Shown: positions 32,878 to 34,379 of the stretch, piece after piece
Layout: each line of letters opens with the position of its first letter
Position numbering within the stretch: position 1 is the first letter of the stretch
NCBI GenBank assembly: GCA_035285325.1
Contig: JAYKJB010000012.1
Span: 1-34,379 of the forward strand
DNA length: 34,379 nucleotides
Origin: Candidatus Sericytochromatia bacterium
GTDB taxonomy: Bacteria > Cyanobacteriota > Sericytochromatia > S15B-MN24 > JAQBPE01
Direction of reading: 5' to 3'
Notes under the pieces: model-generated
The model's input: the letters and a program-made list of their open reading frames with translations, nothing else
The model's database searches: none
Told to the model about the DNA's origin: nothing
Translations under genes and position numbers: made by a program

Positions 32878-34379
32878 GTGCGTTCACCCGTGGCCCGACT
32901 TCTCAGAAATCTGCTGATTGGCTACGCGCTCGTCGCGTCGCCAGGGTGCACGAGCAAGCTAAACGTGCCGACGCTGCGCCAGGCACCGATTGCGCTTGAG
33001 GTCGGGCAAGCGCGTTTGGCAGACGCGCTGTCGCAGCCCGCGAAGCCGCCGAGGGTGACCACAAACCCTGTGGGGAACGCTTTCACGGCAGTCACCAGCT
33101 ACGAGAATGCACCGTCGGCTCAGTCCCTGCTGGCTGCCCTCCCCGAGCCCAAGGGCTCATCCCAACGCTCACAGGAACTGAAGGCTCTGGCTGTTCCCTT
33201 GGCGTTGCAGCTCAAGGTCGACAGCTTGCTGCAGGATGCCGAGGTGCTCTCCGGAAGCAACCTGATTGGCATGGACAGCTCCACCCTGATTGGTATGGAC
33301 GCTGCCAATTTGATTGGACTGGACAGTTCCACCCTGATTGGTATGGATGGAGCGAACTTGACCCGCTCGGATGCCGTTCCATTTGTCAGAGGCGGGTTCC
33401 GCTTGCAGGCCACGACCACCAACTCAGACCGTTCATCTGCAGGCGCCCGCGCCGCGTACGCCAAGCTGAGCCCTGAAGGCCGTTCGGAGGCCCGTCGCAA
33501 ACACGCCAACCGCGAAGCCCAGCTGCTGGAAAAGCTGAAACCGGGTCTCCGCGAGCGAATGGGAGCCTACCAGGCCGTAGAGAAAGCGGTGGTGACAACC
33601 CATCCAGCGGGTGGAAGCTCCTTCGTCCGAACCTTCACCGTGGCCAACGGGCGCATCACGGTGAGTCGCGACAGCGACGACCAGGGAACTGTGCTTCAAA
33701 TCACGCAACGATTCGAAGGCACCGTCGACGGCTTGGCCATTCAGGCAGAGCGCAGTCGCGTGTTGCTCACGGATGGCCGTGTGGCCCTGACCTCGAACAC
33801 CACCATTCACGCACCAGATGGGACCAGTGAGCGCGTCGAATGGGACAAGACCGTCGAATCGGACGGCACCCTGACAGGCGAGGGCAGGGTGGTCCAAGCG
33901 GGTGGACGGGATACCTCGCTCGCGACCTCAGGCAACGTGTTGGCGAGTGAGACGGTGACCAGCGAGGGCGATGACGGCCGCGTCCAGGTCACCCACGCGG
34001 CCGGCGACGCCAAGGCCCAACTGACGCTCGAAAACGTCCAGCAGGGAAAGACGGCCGTTGACCTCCCTGCTCACAGCTTGAATCCTGTACATGCCGCGGC
34101 CCCTGCTGCGCTGGGGATGACGGGTACCGCACCGCCTGCCAATGGCGTGGCCAATGGCCTGAGCAACCAGACCGGCAACGCCGGGGGCAATTCCCAAGCC
34201 AGCAATGGCGTGGCCAATGGCCTGAGCAACCAGACCGGCAACGTCGTGGCCAACTCCCAACCCGGCAATGGGGTGGCCAATGGCCTGAACAACCAGACCA
34301 GCAACGTCGTGGCCAACCCCCAACCCGGCAATGGGGTGGCCAATGGTCAGAGCAATCAGACCGGCAACGGCGGGGGCAA
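32878..34379 (+). CDS. Repeat-rich lipoprotein, partial at the right edge
   Basis: GTG 32878, with AGGAGG five nt upstream, opens a frame that runs without stop to the window end (500 complete codons). The signal region has LLIGYALVASPGC; Cys24 is the likely lipidation site, though Ser at -3 is a poor lipobox. Residues 129-160 are four octads LIGMD(S/A/G)xx (one LIGLD). A basic helix (AYAKLSPEGRSEARRKH) and a beta-rich stretch with alternating strands (about 240-400: FVRTFTVANGRITVSRD, then VALTSNTTIHAP) follow. From residue 422, 21-residue Asn/Gly-rich repeats (NGVANGLSNQTGN...) begin and continue past the edge. Codon use is less GC-biased in the first 200 codons than in neighbours. It is probably a surface protein of unknown function; the C-terminus is missing. 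Confidence 0.85.
   Translation, partial: MRSPVARLLRNLLIGYALVASPGCTSKLNVPTLRQAPIALEVGQARLADALSQPAKPPRVTTNPVGNAFTAVTSYENAPSAQSLLAALPEPKGSSQRSQELKALAVPLALQLKVDSLLQDAEVLSGSNLIGMDSSTLIGMDAANLIGLDSSTLIGMDGANLTRSDAVPFVRGGFRLQATTTNSDRSSAGARAAYAKLSPEGRSEARRKHANREAQLLEKLKPGLRERMGAYQAVEKAVVTTHPAGGSSFVRTFTVANGRITVSRDSDDQGTVLQITQRFEGTVDGLAIQAERSRVLLTDGRVALTSNTTIHAPDGTSERVEWDKTVESDGTLTGEGRVVQAGGRDTSLATSGNVLASETVTSEGDDGRVQVTHAAGDAKAQLTLENVQQGKTAVDLPAHSLNPVHAAAPAALGMTGTAPPANGVANGLSNQTGNAGGNSQASNGVANGLSNQTGNVVANSQPGNGVANGLNNQTSNVVANPQPGNGVANGQSNQTGNGGG
33262..33357. repeat. Four 24-bp octapeptide repeats in the right-edge lipoprotein
   Basis: Four units encode LIGMDSST, LIGMDAAN, LIGLDSST and LIGMDGAN. Units one and three, and two and four, pair by their last residues. 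The DNA core CTGATTGGTATGGA recurs. Confidence 0.9.
34141..34379. repeat. 63-bp tandem repeats, Asn/Gly-rich, cut by the window end
   Basis: Units start at 34141, 34204, 34267 and 34330 (the last is cut). Each encodes a 21-residue module NGVANGxxNQTxN followed by a variable part (AGGNSQAS, VVANSQPG, VVANPQPG). The DNA is highly similar between units, with AATGGCGTGGCCAATGG or AATGGGGTGGCCAATGG at each start. The phase keeps the frame. Confidence 0.95.

Noticed and set aside
34141-34379. CRISPR-like periodic repeats
   Set aside because: The units are contiguous, in frame and without unique spacers; they encode a tandem peptide repeat.

Overview
This is a GC-rich bacterial window with about 27 supported genes and no rRNA, tRNA, IS element, phage or CRISPR array that I can recognise. 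Lineage is an inference. Lipobox signal peptides, an L,D-transpeptidase and an AmtB point to a diderm-like bacterium. The HIP1 octamer GCGATCGC, a cyanobacterial hallmark, occurs 15 times where only one or two copies would be expected. A cyanobacterial-lineage organism is therefore plausible, perhaps a non-photosynthetic relative such as Sericytochromatia, since no photosynthesis genes are present. A myxobacterium-like or other high-GC phylum is not excluded.

Region 1 (1-6950) is accessory in character. It holds the tail of an unrecognised gene, a DUF3298-like gene with an intrinsic terminator, and an orphan ORF. Two closely related 550-residue AAA-ATPase/PD-(D/E)XK nuclease genes follow in direct orientation, flanking an EF-hand gene and a frameshifted gene remnant. 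Both nuclease genes carry the same pair of 54-bp in-frame repeats between the catalytic Asp and the ExK motif.

Region 2 (6950-11720) is about the cell envelope: a lipoprotein with a papain/C39-like Cys-His-Asp arrangement, a divergent peptidoglycan-binding L,D-transpeptidase, and a large lipoprotein read from a promoter region with a repeated GTATACTA element.

Region 3 (11720-15460) is a metabolic operon on the minus strand, scoA-scoB-ggt: two subunits of a 3-oxoacid CoA-transferase, then an exported gamma-glutamyltransferase. A perfect 17-bp palindrome lies in the gap between scoA and a divergent small gene.

Region 4 (15590-23810) is the most striking part. A 53-residue ORF is followed by three consecutive lipoproteins of 947, 841 and 824 residues. 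By my count each is built from twelve NHL-like beta-propeller blades, and the last two are translationally coupled. The first carries an eight-residue repeat (pattern L-I-x-N-N-x-G-N) that has counterparts in two other lipoproteins of the window.

Region 5 (23970-34379) mixes housekeeping and envelope genes: a small helical protein, an AmtB ammonium transporter, a secreted coiled-coil protein, a Kelch-repeat lipoprotein, DprA (natural transformation), a small membrane protein, a TPR protein, a PYROXD2/CrtI-like flavoprotein, and a repeat-rich lipoprotein that runs off the right edge and is still open there. Seven of the roughly 27 genes encode lipoproteins, so the dominant theme is surface or periplasmic beta-propeller and repeat proteins of unknown ligand.
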